Shown here piece by piece: positions 1-8,243 of a stretch of 64,000 bases of DNA. The translations under genes and the position numbers were made by a program. The notes beneath the pieces were generated by a model, which worked only from the letters and a program-made list of their open reading frames with translations, made no database searches and had not been told where the DNA came from. Numbering within the stretch: the stretch's first letter is position 1; every line of letters starts with the position of its first letter. The DNA is from Caballeronia sp. Lep1P3 (GTDB taxonomy: Bacteria; Pseudomonadota; Gammaproteobacteria; Burkholderiales; Burkholderiaceae), in contig NZ_CP084267.1 in NCBI RefSeq assembly GCF_022879595.1, forward strand, positions 310,001-374,000, in the 5' to 3' direction.

Positions 1-106
1 GCGCGTCACCGCACGGCGCGGCACAAGCACTAGTTCGCGCGGCGGGGCGGATACAATGCGGCGGCGCGCAGCATCGCGCGTCCCGCCGAGTCATCCGATC
101 CGACAC

Positions 107-1150
107 ATGAATCCAACGTCCCGGGCCTTTCTCCTCGGCCCGCTTCTGAAGCGCGTCTCGCGGTCTTTCTATCTGACGCTGCGCATCCTGCCGCCCGCGA
201 TGCGCGATCCCATCGGTCTCGCGTATTTGCTCGCGCGCGCCGCCGACACCATCGCGGATACATCGCTCGTCTCGCCCGAACGCCGCCTCGATCTGCTGCT
301 CTCGCTGCGCGCACAAGTGAACGGCGCGCCCGACGATGCCGCGCTCGCGCGCATCGCCGATGATGTCGCCGGCCAGCAGACGCAGCAGGACGAGCGCGTG
401 CTGCTCGAATCGCTCGGCGCCGCGTTTGCGATTCTGCGCGACCTGAACGCCGCCGACCGCGACGCCGTGCGCGACATCGTGACGACGCTCACCACCGGCA
501 TGGAGTTCGATCTGCGCACGTTCCCCGATGAAACGTCGGGCCAGATCGCCGCGCTCGAACGCTTCGACGAGCTCGACCGCTACACGTATCTCGTGGCGGG
601 ATGCGTCGGCGAATTCTGGACGAAGATGACTTACGCGCACATGCCGGGCGCCCTGAAAGCCGCGCCCGACGCGATGCTCGCGCGCGGCGTGCGCTTCGGC
701 AAAGCCTTGCAGATGACCAATGTGCTGCGCGATTGCCCGCGCGATCTGCGCATTGGCCGATGCTATCTGCCCGCCGCGATGCTCGCGCGTCGCGGGCTCG
801 CGCCGCACGATCTGCTCGCGCCCGATGCGTCGTCGCGTGCGCAGCCGGTGCTCGCCGATCTGTTGCGCACGACGCTTTCGCTGTTTCAGGACGCGATCGA
901 TTACACGCTCGCCATTCCGCCGGGCGCCGTCCGTCTGCGCCTCGCGTGCCTGTGGCCGATCATGATCGGCCTCGACACGCTCGTCCTGCTCGCGCGCAAC
1001 CGCGCGTGGCTCGACCCGGCGCAGCCCTCGAAGGTTCGCCGCAACGACGTTTATCGGATCATGGCGGTGTCGCTGCCGCTCGTCGCATCGAACGCGATGG
1101 TGCGCGCATGGGCCGCGCGCCGCGTGCGCGCAATCGAAGCCGAGCTTTAA
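107..1150 (+). CDS. Squalene/phytoene synthase family protein
   Basis: A 347-residue trans-isoprenyl diphosphate synthase of the squalene/phytoene synthase family, expected to condense two farnesyl (or geranylgeranyl) diphosphates head to head in the cytoplasm or at the inner membrane. The two Asp-rich Mg-diphosphate motifs are visible: D47-T-I-A-D51 and N205-V-L-R-D209 to D213, followed by GRCYLP, which favours squalene synthase over phytoene synthase. An upstream in-frame ATG at 56 would add 17 Arg-rich residues; I prefer ATG 107 because MNPTSRAFLLGPLL begins like the family. It stands alone, without visible hpn or crt neighbours, so the product (hopanoid precursor or other) is inferred. 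Its TAA stop lies in the TTAA that also ends the convergent LysR gene. Confidence 0.85.
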   Translation: MNPTSRAFLLGPLLKRVSRSFYLTLRILPPAMRDPIGLAYLLARAADTIADTSLVSPERRLDLLLSLRAQVNGAPDDAALARIADDVAGQQTQQDERVLLESLGAAFAILRDLNAADRDAVRDIVTTLTTGMEFDLRTFPDETSGQIAALERFDELDRYTYLVAGCVGEFWTKMTYAHMPGALKAAPDAMLARGVRFGKALQMTNVLRDCPRDLRIGRCYLPAAMLARRGLAPHDLLAPDASSRAQPVLADLLRTTLSLFQDAIDYTLAIPPGAVRLRLACLWPIMIGLDTLVLLARNRAWLDPAQPSKVRRNDVYRIMAVSLPLVASNAMVRAWAARRVRAIEAEL

Positions 1151-2010
1151 CGCCGCAATTCCGCGATGATGCGTTCCGCAAGGAAATCGCACGGCGGGCG
1201 CCGCGACGCCGCGCTGCGCGCAAGCACCACTTCGAGCGCGGCGATTTCCGGCAAACCCTGCGCCTGTCCGAGTAGCGTGAAATGCGACGGCACCGCGCAC
1301 TTCGCGAGCGGCGCGACGGCGAGGCCCGCTTCGGCCATCGTCAAAAGACCGAGCAGGCTCGGACTCTCGTAAGACGTGCGATAGCCGATGCGCGCGCGCT
1401 CGAGACTTCGGATCGCGTTTTCGCGCGCGACGCTGCCGGGCAGAAACACCGCGATCGGCAACGGCCGTTCGCGCCAGATTTCGTTCGCGCCCGGCGCGGC
1501 GGCCCAGACCATCGGCTCGTGACGCAGGAATTCGCCGGTGATGCCCTTTACGCGCGTGGCGCAGACGAGATCGACGGCGCCGTCTTTGAGCATCGGCGCG
1601 AGCGCGGCGCTCGGCAGTCCGACGACCTGTATCTCGACCTTCGGATACGTCGCCGAGAATTTCTTGAGAATGGGCGGAAAGAGCGACGACGCGTAGTCGT
1701 CCGGCACGCCGATCACCACGCGCCCGGTCACGTCGGGGCGCACGACGGCGGCCCACGCCTCGTCGCGCAGCGCGATCATGCGGCGCGCGTAGGTGAGCAG
1801 CACTTCGCCGTCCTGCGTCGGCACCACGCTGCGCGGCTTGCGCACGAACAGCGCCTTGCCGAGCGCCGTTTCGAGCGTCTTGATTTGCATGCTGACCGCC
1901 GATTGCGAGCGATGCACGAGCTCCGCCGCGCGGCTGATGTTGCCGGTGTCGGCAACGGCGACGATCATCGAAAGGACGTCGAGGTCGAGCGTTTTGCTGG
2001 CGTGGGGCAC
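1147..2010 (-). CDS. LysR-family transcriptional regulator
   Basis: A 287-residue LysR-type regulator. The N-terminal winged helix-turn-helix covers about residues 3-62 (LDVLSMIVAVADTGNISRAA, then QSAVSMQIKTLE), and a periplasmic-binding-protein-like effector domain follows (RVVIGVPDDYASSLFPPILK). The start is a GTG at 2010 (VPHASKTLDLD): the frame is open much further upstream, but that extension is antisense to the alpha/beta hydrolase gene and has no family similarity. It is transcribed divergently from the hydrolase at 2110 across a 99-base gap holding a T-N11-A motif, so it probably controls that gene and itself. The inducer cannot be read from the sequence. Confidence 0.88.
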   Translation of the reverse strand: MPHASKTLDLDVLSMIVAVADTGNISRAAELVHRSQSAVSMQIKTLETALGKALFVRKPRSVVPTQDGEVLLTYARRMIALRDEAWAAVVRPDVTGRVVIGVPDDYASSLFPPILKKFSATYPKVEIQVVGLPSAALAPMLKDGAVDLVCATRVKGITGEFLRHEPMVWAAAPGANEIWRERPLPIAVFLPGSVARENAIRSLERARIGYRTSYESPSLLGLLTMAEAGLAVAPLAKCAVPSHFTLLGQAQGLPEIAALEVVLARSAASRRPPCDFLAERIIAELRR

Positions 2011-2023
2011 GGGTGATTCGGTA

Positions 2024-2036
2024 TCAGAAAAACTGA
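2024..2036. promoter_or_regulatory. LysR-type T-N11-A motif between LysR gene and hydrolase
   Basis: TCAG-AAAAA-CTGA is a 13-base inverted repeat that fits the LysR box T-N11-A. It lies in the AT-rich 99-base gap between the divergent LysR and hydrolase starts. Binding by the neighbouring regulator is inferred from position. Confidence 0.45.
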
Positions 2037-2109
2037 ACGATTCTATCAATATTATGCGTTTTTCTTTTGCCTCGACGCGGCGCATAGTGACGCCAAGGAG
2101 AGAAAACCG

Positions 2110-2988
2110 ATGAACGCGCGTACCGATCCCGCCGTGCTGGCCGCAGTGCAAACCTTGCCGGAACCGTCGTTCGCGACGATCGCCTCGGGCATTTCCGTGC
2201 CTTACGTCGAATGCGGCGAGGGCGAGCCGCTTCTCTTCGTGCACGGTTCGCTCTGCGACTTCCGCTACTGGACCGCGCAACTCGCGCCGCTCGGCGAGCA
2301 CTTTCGCTGCATCGCGCCGAGCCTGAGTCATTACTGGCCCGCCGTCGATGCCTTCGTGCAAGGCGAATTCGGCTGGCAGGCGCACGTCGCGGAGATGGCG
2401 GAGTTCATCGTGGCGATGGATCTCGCGCCGGTGCATCTCGTCGGGCATTCGCGCGGCGGCTGCATCGCGTTTCATCTCGCGCGCGAATATCCGCGGCTCG
2501 TCAAGACGCTGACGCTCGCCGACCCCGGCGGTCCGCTGCAATCCGCGCCTCAATCCGCGCAAACAACGCCCGCCGCGCTGCCGCCCGCGACGAACGCGTT
2601 GCGCGCGCGCGTAGCCGAGTTGATCGAAGAGGGCGACTTCGACACCGGTCTCGAACTGTTCGTCGATTCGGTCAGCATGCCCGGCTTCTGGCGCAAAAGC
2701 ACGGCGGGCTTCCGGCGCATGGCGCTCGACAACGCGCTCACGCTGCCCAAGCAGTTCGGCGATCCGCTGCCCGCCTACACACGCGACGCCGCGCGCGACA
2801 TCAAATGCCGCACGCTGCTCATCGACGGGCAAAAAAGCCCGCGCATGTTCCGCAACAACGTGGAGAAGCTCGTCGAGTGGATCGAGTTCGCGGAGCGGCA
2901 GACCATCGCGGGGGCATCGCACGGAATGAATGTCGCGAGTCCGGCGGCATTCAATCGCGCAGTGCTGGCTTTCGCGCTCGCGTGGTGA
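2110..2988 (+). CDS. Alpha/beta-fold hydrolase
   Basis: A 292-residue alpha/beta hydrolase with no signal peptide, so probably cytoplasmic. The oxyanion HG motif is at LLFVHGSLCDFRYW, the nucleophile elbow is GHSRGG with Ser114, and the C-terminal catalytic His sits in GASHGMN near residue 271. These features fit an esterase, lactonase or C-C hydrolase; the Ser nucleophile rules out an epoxide-hydrolase mechanism. Start ATG 2110 follows the Shine-Dalgarno AAGGAGAG with good spacing. The divergent LysR gene is its likely regulator. The substrate is unknown and no catabolic partner lies next to it. Confidence 0.82.
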   Translation: MNARTDPAVLAAVQTLPEPSFATIASGISVPYVECGEGEPLLFVHGSLCDFRYWTAQLAPLGEHFRCIAPSLSHYWPAVDAFVQGEFGWQAHVAEMAEFIVAMDLAPVHLVGHSRGGCIAFHLAREYPRLVKTLTLADPGGPLQSAPQSAQTTPAALPPATNALRARVAELIEEGDFDTGLELFVDSVSMPGFWRKSTAGFRRMALDNALTLPKQFGDPLPAYTRDAARDIKCRTLLIDGQKSPRMFRNNVEKLVEWIEFAERQTIAGASHGMNVASPAAFNRAVLAFALAW

Positions 2989-3122
2989 CGCAAACGATCG
3001 AACGGTCATGCGCCTAGCGCGCTTTTCCTCCGACATTTCGCGCACTGTTGTGACGGCACAACCGAAAACGCGGGACGCCCGGGCTAACATCGTCGGCACC
3101 TCATCGTCCAAAAGAGGCATCC

Positions 3123-3530
3123 GTGAGTACGGGCCACGACGATCTCGACGCTTGGAAGCGCCAGCGCACCGTCGCACTGGCGTTCGAACTGGCCGATAGC
3201 GGCCGTTGCGAGCATATCGGCGACATCGCCTACGCGCTCCAATTCGAGCACGGCCTCGCGTCGGCGCAGGCGCTCATCGACGACGCCGACATGCGCCGTC
3301 GGCTCAACGAGCGTTGCGCCAACGCGCGCGACGCGCTGCTGCCCGAGCCGGCCGAATCGCCCGAACCGCCCGAACCGCCCGAACCTGAGACTCTCCCGCA
3401 AACCGACGCCGCAGCGAAGCCCGAACCTTCGACGCTGCGCCGCACCGCCTCCGCGCTGTGGCGTTCGGCCGCCCGCGCCGCGAAAGCCGACTCCATCGAG
3501 TCGCCCGACCTGAATTCCGCCGCGTCGTAA
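3123..3530 (+). CDS. Hypothetical protein with Pro-Glu repeat
   Basis: A 135-residue protein of no family I recognise. It starts at GTG 3123 (STGHDDLDAWKRQRTVALAF) after an AAAGAGG Shine-Dalgarno. Residues 1-75 look like a small helical domain, residues about 77-92 are an acidic EPPEPPEPE run, and the C-terminus is Ala/Ser rich with several Arg. There is no signal peptide or membrane segment. Codon use resembles its neighbours. It lies between the hydrolase and the aldolase on the same strand, with gaps over 130 bases on each side, so it is probably a separate transcript. Confidence 0.6.
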   Translation: MSTGHDDLDAWKRQRTVALAFELADSGRCEHIGDIAYALQFEHGLASAQALIDDADMRRRLNERCANARDALLPEPAESPEPPEPPEPETLPQTDAAAKPEPSTLRRTASALWRSAARAAKADSIESPDLNSAAS

Positions 3531-3679
3531 TCCGCACGCTTTTCGGCCCCGAACGGAAGGCATCGCCGGGGAAATGGCGGATTTGCACGAGAATGGCGCG
3601 TGCCAAAACCTTTAAACTTGAGAAAGTTGAACCAGAAGCCCGGACCGTGCTCGCGCGCGTGTCCGGCGTTTGAACTTTG

Positions 3680-3685
3680 AGGAGG
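3680..3685 (+). promoter_or_regulatory. Ribosome binding site that sets the aldolase start
   Basis: A perfect AGGAGG. The first in-frame ATG (3688) is only 2 bases downstream, too close to be used, while GTG 3694 is 8 bases away. This makes GTG 3694 the likely start; a TTG at 3670 lies upstream of the site and is rejected. Confidence 0.7.
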
Positions 3686-3693
3686 AAATGTTC

Positions 3694-4590
3694 GTGGCTA
3701 ACGAAAAAATGCTGGCGCAGATGGCGGAAAAGCAGGGTTTCATCGCCGCGCTGGATCAAAGCGGTGGTTCGACGCCCGGCGCGCTGCGCCAATACGGCAT
3801 TGCGGACGACGCCTATAACGGCGACGACGACATGTTCAAGCTGATGCACGAAATGCGCGTTCGCATCATGACCGCGCCGTCTTTCACGGGCGACAAGGTC
3901 ATCGGCGCGATTCTCTTCGAACGCACGATGGACGGCGAAGCGCAAGGCAAGCCGGTGCCGACGTTCCTGTGGGAAGACCGCGGCGTCGTGCCGTTCCTGA
4001 AAGTGGACAAGGGTCTCGAAGCCGAAGCCGACGGCGTGCAGGTCATGAAGCCGATTCCCGGCCTCGACGCGCTGCTCCAACGCGCGGCGAAGCTCGGCGT
4101 CTTTGGCACCAAGATGCGCTCGGTGATTCATCAGGCGTCCGAGAAGGGCATCGCGGCGGTCGCGAAGCAGCAGTTCGAAGTGGGCGCGCAGATCATCGCG
4201 CAGGGTCTCGTGCCGATTCTCGAACCCGAAGTGTCGATCAAAAGCCCGGACAAGAAGGGCGCGGAGAAGATTCTGCGCGACGAGTTGCTGAAGGGCCTCG
4301 ATGCGCTGCCGGAATCGAGCCGCGTGATGATCAAGCTGACGATTCCCGACGAAGCGGATTTCTATCGTCCGCTGATCGAGCATCCGCGTGTCGTGCGCGT
4401 GGTGGCGCTTTCGGGCGGCTACTCGCGCAGCGACGCGTGCAAGCGGCTTGCCGAGAACCACGGCATGATCGCGAGCTTTTCGCGCGCGCTCATCAACGAG
4501 TTGAAGAAGTCCATGAGCGACGACGAGTTCAACACGACGCTCGGCCAATCGATCGACGAGATTTATCAGGCCTCCGTCGAAAAGGTCTGA
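3694..4590 (+). CDS. fda: Class I fructose-1,6-bisphosphate aldolase
   Basis: A 298-residue class I (Schiff-base) fructose-bisphosphate aldolase of the bacterial type; it cleaves fructose 1,6-bisphosphate to dihydroxyacetone phosphate and glyceraldehyde 3-phosphate in glycolysis and gluconeogenesis. Diagnostic segments are ALDQSGGSTP near the N-terminus, FLWEDRGVVPFLKVDKGL, TKMRSVI, ILEPEVSI and VMIKLTIPDE, where Lys214 is the expected Schiff-base lysine. GTG 3694 is taken as start because of its spacing from AGGAGG. It is followed by a strong GC hairpin, so it is probably monocistronic. Confidence 0.93.
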   Translation: MANEKMLAQMAEKQGFIAALDQSGGSTPGALRQYGIADDAYNGDDDMFKLMHEMRVRIMTAPSFTGDKVIGAILFERTMDGEAQGKPVPTFLWEDRGVVPFLKVDKGLEAEADGVQVMKPIPGLDALLQRAAKLGVFGTKMRSVIHQASEKGIAAVAKQQFEVGAQIIAQGLVPILEPEVSIKSPDKKGAEKILRDELLKGLDALPESSRVMIKLTIPDEADFYRPLIEHPRVVRVVALSGGYSRSDACKRLAENHGMIASFSRALINELKKSMSDDEFNTTLGQSIDEIYQASVEKV

Positions 4591-4601
4591 TATCGCGCAG
4601 T

Positions 4602-4630
4602 GCGCCGGGGACGCGCGCCCCGGCGCTTTC
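4602..4630 (+). terminator. Hairpin terminator after aldolase
   Basis: A perfect 9-base stem, GCGCCGGGG and CCCCGGCGC, around ACGCGCG, followed by only TTTC. The stem is strong and the U tract is weak. Confidence 0.65.
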
Positions 4631-4770
4631 GATTCAGCGCGGTTTCACCAACAGTGACTTCGTGGTTTAGGTATTTACCCTCAGGCGCGTGGTTTTTACA
4701 CTTTCGTCATCGGTCGCGCGCGACTCAAGCCGTGAGCGATCGCCGACAGAACGCACGCGAGGGATGAATC

Positions 4771-5079
4771 ATGAAGAAGCTGTTTGGTATTGCGGCGCTT
4801 GCCGTTGCACTCTCCACGCCGGTTGCGTCCTTTGCGCAATCGAATCAGCCAGTCACGCGCGCGCAGGTTCGCGCCGAACTCGTCGAGCTGGAACAGGCGG
4901 GCTACACCCCGTCCGTTCGCAACGATCCCAGCTATCCCGCCGATCTTCAGGCCGCCGAAGCGCGCATCGCGGCAAAGCAGCGCGCCTATGGCGGCGCATC
5001 GGACGTCACGGCGCAATCGGGCGCGCGCGTCACGAGCCAGAGCCAGGCGAATCCGTTGCCGACGTTCGCGCATCACTGA
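4771..5079 (+). CDS. DUF4148 family secreted protein
   Basis: A 102-residue exported protein typical of Burkholderiales. A Sec signal peptide (MKKLFGIAALAVALSTPVASFA) is followed by the DUF4148 core TRAQVRAELVELEQAGYTPS and YPADLQAAEARIAAKQ. These are small periplasmic proteins of unknown role, often present in many paralogues. ATG 4771 has a GAGGGA Shine-Dalgarno. It appears to be monocistronic, with a hairpin shortly downstream. Confidence 0.85.
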   Translation: MKKLFGIAALAVALSTPVASFAQSNQPVTRAQVRAELVELEQAGYTPSVRNDPSYPADLQAAEARIAAKQRAYGGASDVTAQSGARVTSQSQANPLPTFAHH

Positions 5080-5094
5080 TCGCAGCGCGCCTTG

Positions 5095-5122
5095 CGTAGC
5101 ACGTCTTGCATGGCGTGCTACG
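5095..5122. terminator. Inverted repeat after DUF4148 gene
   Basis: A perfect 9-base stem, CGTAGCACG and CGTGCTACG, with a 10-base loop and no T tract. Its position 16 bases after the stop suggests a transcript end or 3' stabilising hairpin. Confidence 0.45.
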
Positions 5123-5306
5123 GACGCGCCATCGCGATCATTAGTCCGTTCGATTGTTGACTGGGGTTCGTCACGCTTGGGTCGCGCTCCGCCCGATTCC
5201 TGTACTCAAGTAAGGGAAACGAACGGCGGCGCGGCGATAAGCGTTTCAGCCCTCGCGGTCGTCACTTGTCACGGCACGCCTGCCGGAACCATCATCGACG
5301 CCCATC

Positions 5307-5531
5307 ATGACCGACCTTGCCTGGAACGTGCTTTTTTCGGTGTCCTCCGTAACGGCGGTCGCCATGCTGTCGTGCACGATCGCCACCTACCTCGAACTCT
5401 GGCGATTTCACGATCTCGGCTGGCGCTATCGCGAACCGACGCGGTTCCGTCTTCTGCGCGCCAACTGGTTCTTCTATCTGAACGCGGGCGCGTGTTTCGC
5501 GTCCGTCGGCGCGCTCGTCTACGCGACGTAA
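5307..5531 (+). CDS. Small two-helix membrane protein
   Basis: A 74-residue protein with two hydrophobic segments, about residues 6-28 (VLFSVSSVTAVAMLSCTIAT) and 52-72 (WFFYLNAGACFASVGALVY), joined by an Arg-rich cytoplasmic-type loop (HDLGWRYREPTRFRLLR). The frame is clean and starts at ATG 5307, though I see no strong Shine-Dalgarno. I do not recognise a family. It ends 24 bases before the convergent LysR gene. Confidence 0.55.
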   Translation: MTDLAWNVLFSVSSVTAVAMLSCTIATYLELWRFHDLGWRYREPTRFRLLRANWFFYLNAGACFASVGALVYAT

Positions 5532-5570
5532 GGCTTTCACGCCAGATTCGCCGCTTCAGAGCGGAAAGCC
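5532..5570. terminator. Bidirectional hairpin between small membrane protein and LysR gene
   Basis: Outer arms GGCTTTC and GAAAGCC enclose an inner stem CCGCT-TCAG-AGCGG. The structure starts right after the plus-strand stop and includes the last codons and stop of the minus-strand LysR gene, so it could end both transcripts. Confidence 0.45.
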
Positions 5571-6497
5571 GCCCGCGAACGCTTCGCGCAGATAGCCGAT
5601 GAAAAGCGCCACCGCGCGCGGCACATGCGGCGCATACGGCCTCACCACATAGAGCTGATCCGCGAACGCGCCGATCGGCCTCCAGTCCGGCAGCAGCACG
5701 ACGAGCTTGCCCCCCTGGACCGCCGCCTGCGCGCTGAAGTCGGGAAGCAGCGCGATGCCGAGATCGTCGAGGGCGGCATCGCGCAGCACTTCGCTGTTGT
5801 TCGCCGAAAACGCGCCGTTCACCGCAAGCGTGACCGGCGCCGCCGTCGTCTTGCGCGCGCCCTTGCGCGCGAACGACCAGATGCTCGCCGCCTGCGTGCG
5901 CGGATAGAACAGGCAGTCGTGCAGCGCGAGATCGGCGGGCGTCGCGGGCGTGCCGCGCCGCCGGAGATACGCGCGCGTCGCGACGATGACCGAATGTGTA
6001 TCGCACAGCTTCCATGCGACGTGCGTCTCGGGCGCCTGCGCGCTGTGCCGGATGGCGAGATCGAAGCCTTCCGTCGCAATCGACGTGAGCCGGTCCGACG
6101 CCTCCAGTTGCACGCGCACTTCCGGATGCGCGTGCAAGAAACCCGCGAGCCGCGGCACCAGTTGCTGACGCGCGAACGCGACCGGCGCGGTCAGACGAAT
6201 CAGCCCGCGCGCGACGCCCGCCATTTCCCGCACGCTCGAAAAACTCGCGGCGATCTGCTCGTATTGCGCGCGGGTGTCGTCGACGAGCCGGCGGCCCGCC
6301 TCGGTGAAGCGCACGCTGCGCGTCGTGCGCGTGACGAGCGGCACGCCCGCCGCGCGCTCCAGTTCCGCGATGCGCTGGCTCATCGCCGCCTTGCTCACGC
6401 CGAGCCGCGCCGCCGCCGCCGTGTAACTGCCCTGTTCGGCGAGCACCGTGAGCCAGTGCAGATGCGTCCAGAGCGCTTCGATCTTTTGCTCGTCCAT
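5556..6497 (-). CDS. LysR-family transcriptional regulator
   Basis: A 313-residue LysR-type regulator of the CrgA/DsdC-like group. The helix-turn-helix is at residues about 8-68 (LTVLAEQGSYTAAAARLGVS, KAAMSQRIAELERAAGVPLV), and the effector-binding domain begins near GLIRLTAPVAFARQQLVPRL. I start it at ATG 6497 (MDEQKIEALW); a TTG 12 codons upstream is open but less likely. It diverges from mmsA, and the gap holds a 15-base inverted repeat, so control of mmsA is the simplest inference. Confidence 0.88.
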   Translation of the reverse strand: MDEQKIEALWTHLHWLTVLAEQGSYTAAAARLGVSKAAMSQRIAELERAAGVPLVTRTTRSVRFTEAGRRLVDDTRAQYEQIAASFSSVREMAGVARGLIRLTAPVAFARQQLVPRLAGFLHAHPEVRVQLEASDRLTSIATEGFDLAIRHSAQAPETHVAWKLCDTHSVIVATRAYLRRRGTPATPADLALHDCLFYPRTQAASIWSFARKGARKTTAAPVTLAVNGAFSANNSEVLRDAALDDLGIALLPDFSAQAAVQGGKLVVLLPDWRPIGAFADQLYVVRPYAPHVPRAVALFIGYLREAFAGGFPL

Positions 6498-6517
6498 TCG
6501 CGGATTGTTTGCCGTAG

Positions 6518-6532
6518 TGAACAACGAGTTCA
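6518..6532. promoter_or_regulatory. Inverted repeat between LysR gene and mmsA
   Basis: TGAAC-AACGA-GTTCA is a perfect 5-base inverted repeat with a 5-base spacer, 21 bases before the LysR start. It is a plausible LysR recognition site, inferred from position only. Confidence 0.4.
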
Positions 6533-6610
6533 ATGTTAACGCCTTTGCGCGGCGGCAATCGCTTCCTAAACTGACGGCATCAGCACACTTTCGCGAGACA
6601 GGGAGACGAA

Positions 6611-8122
6611 ATGCAAGCCTTCAACGATACCGCCGATGTCGTCCACTACATTCACGGCGCGCGCGTAAGCGGCGCGGCCACGCGCTCGCAGCCGGTCTTC
6701 AACCCCGCGACCGGCGAGCGTCCGCGCAAGCTCGTGCTCGGCGAAGCCGCCGATGTCGACGCCGCCGTCGCGAGCGCGAAGGCCGCGTTTCCCGCCTGGC
6801 GCGATACGCCGCCCATTCGCCGCGCGCGCGTCATGCTGCGCTTTCTGGAACTGATGAATCAGCATCGCGATGAACTCGCCGCGATCATCACCGCCGAGCA
6901 CGGCAAGGTTTTCTCCGATGCGCAAGGCGAAGTGACGCGCGGCATCGAGGTGATCGAATTCGCGTGCGGCATTCCGCAATTGCTCAAGGGCGATTTCACG
7001 GAGCAGGTTTCGACCGGCATGGACAACTGGACGCTGCGTCAGCCGCTCGGCGTCGTCGCGGGCATCACGCCGTTCAACTTTCCGTGCATGGTGCCGTGCT
7101 GGATGTTCCCGGTCGCCATCGCAACGGGCAACGCGTTCATCCTGAAGCCGAGCGAGCGCGACCCGTCCGCCTCGCTTTTCATGGCGCAACTTCTGAAGAA
7201 AGCCGGCTTGCCCGATGGCATTTTCAACGTCGTGCAGGGCGACAAGATCGTCGTCGATGCGCTGCTCGAACATCCCGATGTGCGCGCGATCAGCTTCGTC
7301 GGCTCGACGCCGATTGCCAACTACATCTACGAAACGGGCGCGAAGCACGGCAAGCGCGTGCAGGCGCTCGGCGGCGCGAAGAATCACATGGTCGTGATGC
7401 CGGACGCCGACATCGAACAGGCGGTCGATGCGCTCATCGGCGCGGCCTACGGTTCGGCGGGCGAGCGCTGCATGGCGATCTCGGTTGCCGTGCTCGTGGG
7501 CGATGTGGCGGACAAGATCGTGCCGCGTCTTGCCGAGCGCGCGCGCCAGCTCGTCGTGAAGAACGGTATGGAGCCGGATGCGGAAATGGGCCCGATCGTC
7601 ACGCGCGCCGCGCTGGAACGCATCGAAGGCTATATCGCGATGGGCGTCGACGAAGGCGCGCAACTCGTCGTCGATGGACGCGGCCTCAAGGTCGAAGGCC
7701 ACGAAGACGGCTTCTTCACGGGCGGCACGCTGTTCGATCACGTCACGCCGAACATGCGCATCTACAAGGAAGAAATCTTCGGCCCGGTGCTCGCGTGCGT
7801 GCGTGCGAAGGATTTCGGCGAAGCCGTCGATCTCGTGAATGCGCACGAGTTCGGCAACGGCGTCGCGTGCTATACGCGCGATGGCCACGTCGCGCGTGAG
7901 TTCGGGCGCCGCATCGAAGTGGGCATGGTCGGCATCAACGTGCCGATTCCGGTGCCGATGGCATGGCACGGCTTCGGCGGCTGGAAGCGCTCGCTCTTCG
8001 GCGATACGCACGCTTACGGCGAGGAAGGCGTGCGCTTTTATACGAAGCAGAAATCCATCATGCAGCGCTGGCCCGAAAGCACCGAAAAGGGCGCGGAATT
8101 CGTGATGCCGACCGCGAAGTAA
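6611..8122 (+). CDS. mmsA: CoA-acylating methylmalonate-semialdehyde dehydrogenase
   Basis: A 503-residue aldehyde dehydrogenase of the MmsA type, converting methylmalonate semialdehyde (and malonate semialdehyde) with NAD and CoA to propionyl-CoA (acetyl-CoA) in valine, thymine or inositol breakdown. It has the cofactor segment [28 protein letters not shown], and catalytic Cys287 in GSAGERCMA. The position held by the general-base Glu in hydrolytic aldehyde dehydrogenases reads ALGGAKNH, with Asn, as in CoA-dependent members. ATG 6611 has the Shine-Dalgarno CAGGGAGA. No mmsB, acyl-CoA dehydrogenase or iol genes are adjacent; only the divergent LysR gene is. Confidence 0.92.
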   Translation: MQAFNDTADVVHYIHGARVSGAATRSQPVFNPATGERPRKLVLGEAADVDAAVASAKAAFPAWRDTPPIRRARVMLRFLELMNQHRDELAAIITAEHGKVFSDAQGEVTRGIEVIEFACGIPQLLKGDFTEQVSTGMDNWTLRQPLGVVAGITPFNFPCMVPCWMFPVAIATGNAFILKPSERDPSASLFMAQLLKKAGLPDGIFNVVQGDKIVVDALLEHPDVRAISFVGSTPIANYIYETGAKHGKRVQALGGAKNHMVVMPDADIEQAVDALIGAAYGSAGERCMAISVAVLVGDVADKIVPRLAERARQLVVKNGMEPDAEMGPIVTRAALERIEGYIAMGVDEGAQLVVDGRGLKVEGHEDGFFTGGTLFDHVTPNMRIYKEEIFGPVLACVRAKDFGEAVDLVNAHEFGNGVACYTRDGHVAREFGRRIEVGMVGINVPIPVPMAWHGFGGWKRSLFGDTHAYGEEGVRFYTKQKSIMQRWPESTEKGAEFVMPTAK

Positions 8123-8144
8123 CGGTCGCACGCATGCGCATGCC

Positions 8145-8176
8145 GCCCGCTTTCTCCCCGGAGAAGCGGGCGTTTT
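8145..8176 (+). terminator. Rho-independent terminator after mmsA
   Basis: GCCCGCTT and AAGCGGGC arms continue through CTCC/GGAG with one bulged T and a CC loop, and GTTTT follows. It separates mmsA from the nitronate monooxygenase gene. Confidence 0.75.
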
Positions 8177-8213
8177 GCTTTGCCGGGCAAAGCCATTCTG
8201 GAGGGATGTTTCC

Positions 8214-8243
8214 ATGACGAACGCAGCAAGCAGAACACGCTGA
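8214..8243 (+). other. Nine-codon leader ORF overlapping the next gene (TGATG)
   Basis: ATG 8214 has an ideal Shine-Dalgarno (GGAGGG at 8200-8205, spacing 8) and encodes MTNAASRTR before TGA at 8241-8243. That stop shares its last base with ATG 8243, the first good in-frame start of the flavoenzyme downstream. ATG 8243 has no Shine-Dalgarno of its own. Either translation is coupled through this leader, or a one-base indel has detached a longer N-terminus. Confidence 0.5.

Noticed and set aside
2011..3177. Long minus-strand extension of the LysR frame at 1147
   Set aside because: It lies antisense to the alpha/beta hydrolase gene, and its translation is low-complexity Arg/Glu/Ala sequence. 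The LysR domain starts at GTG 2010.
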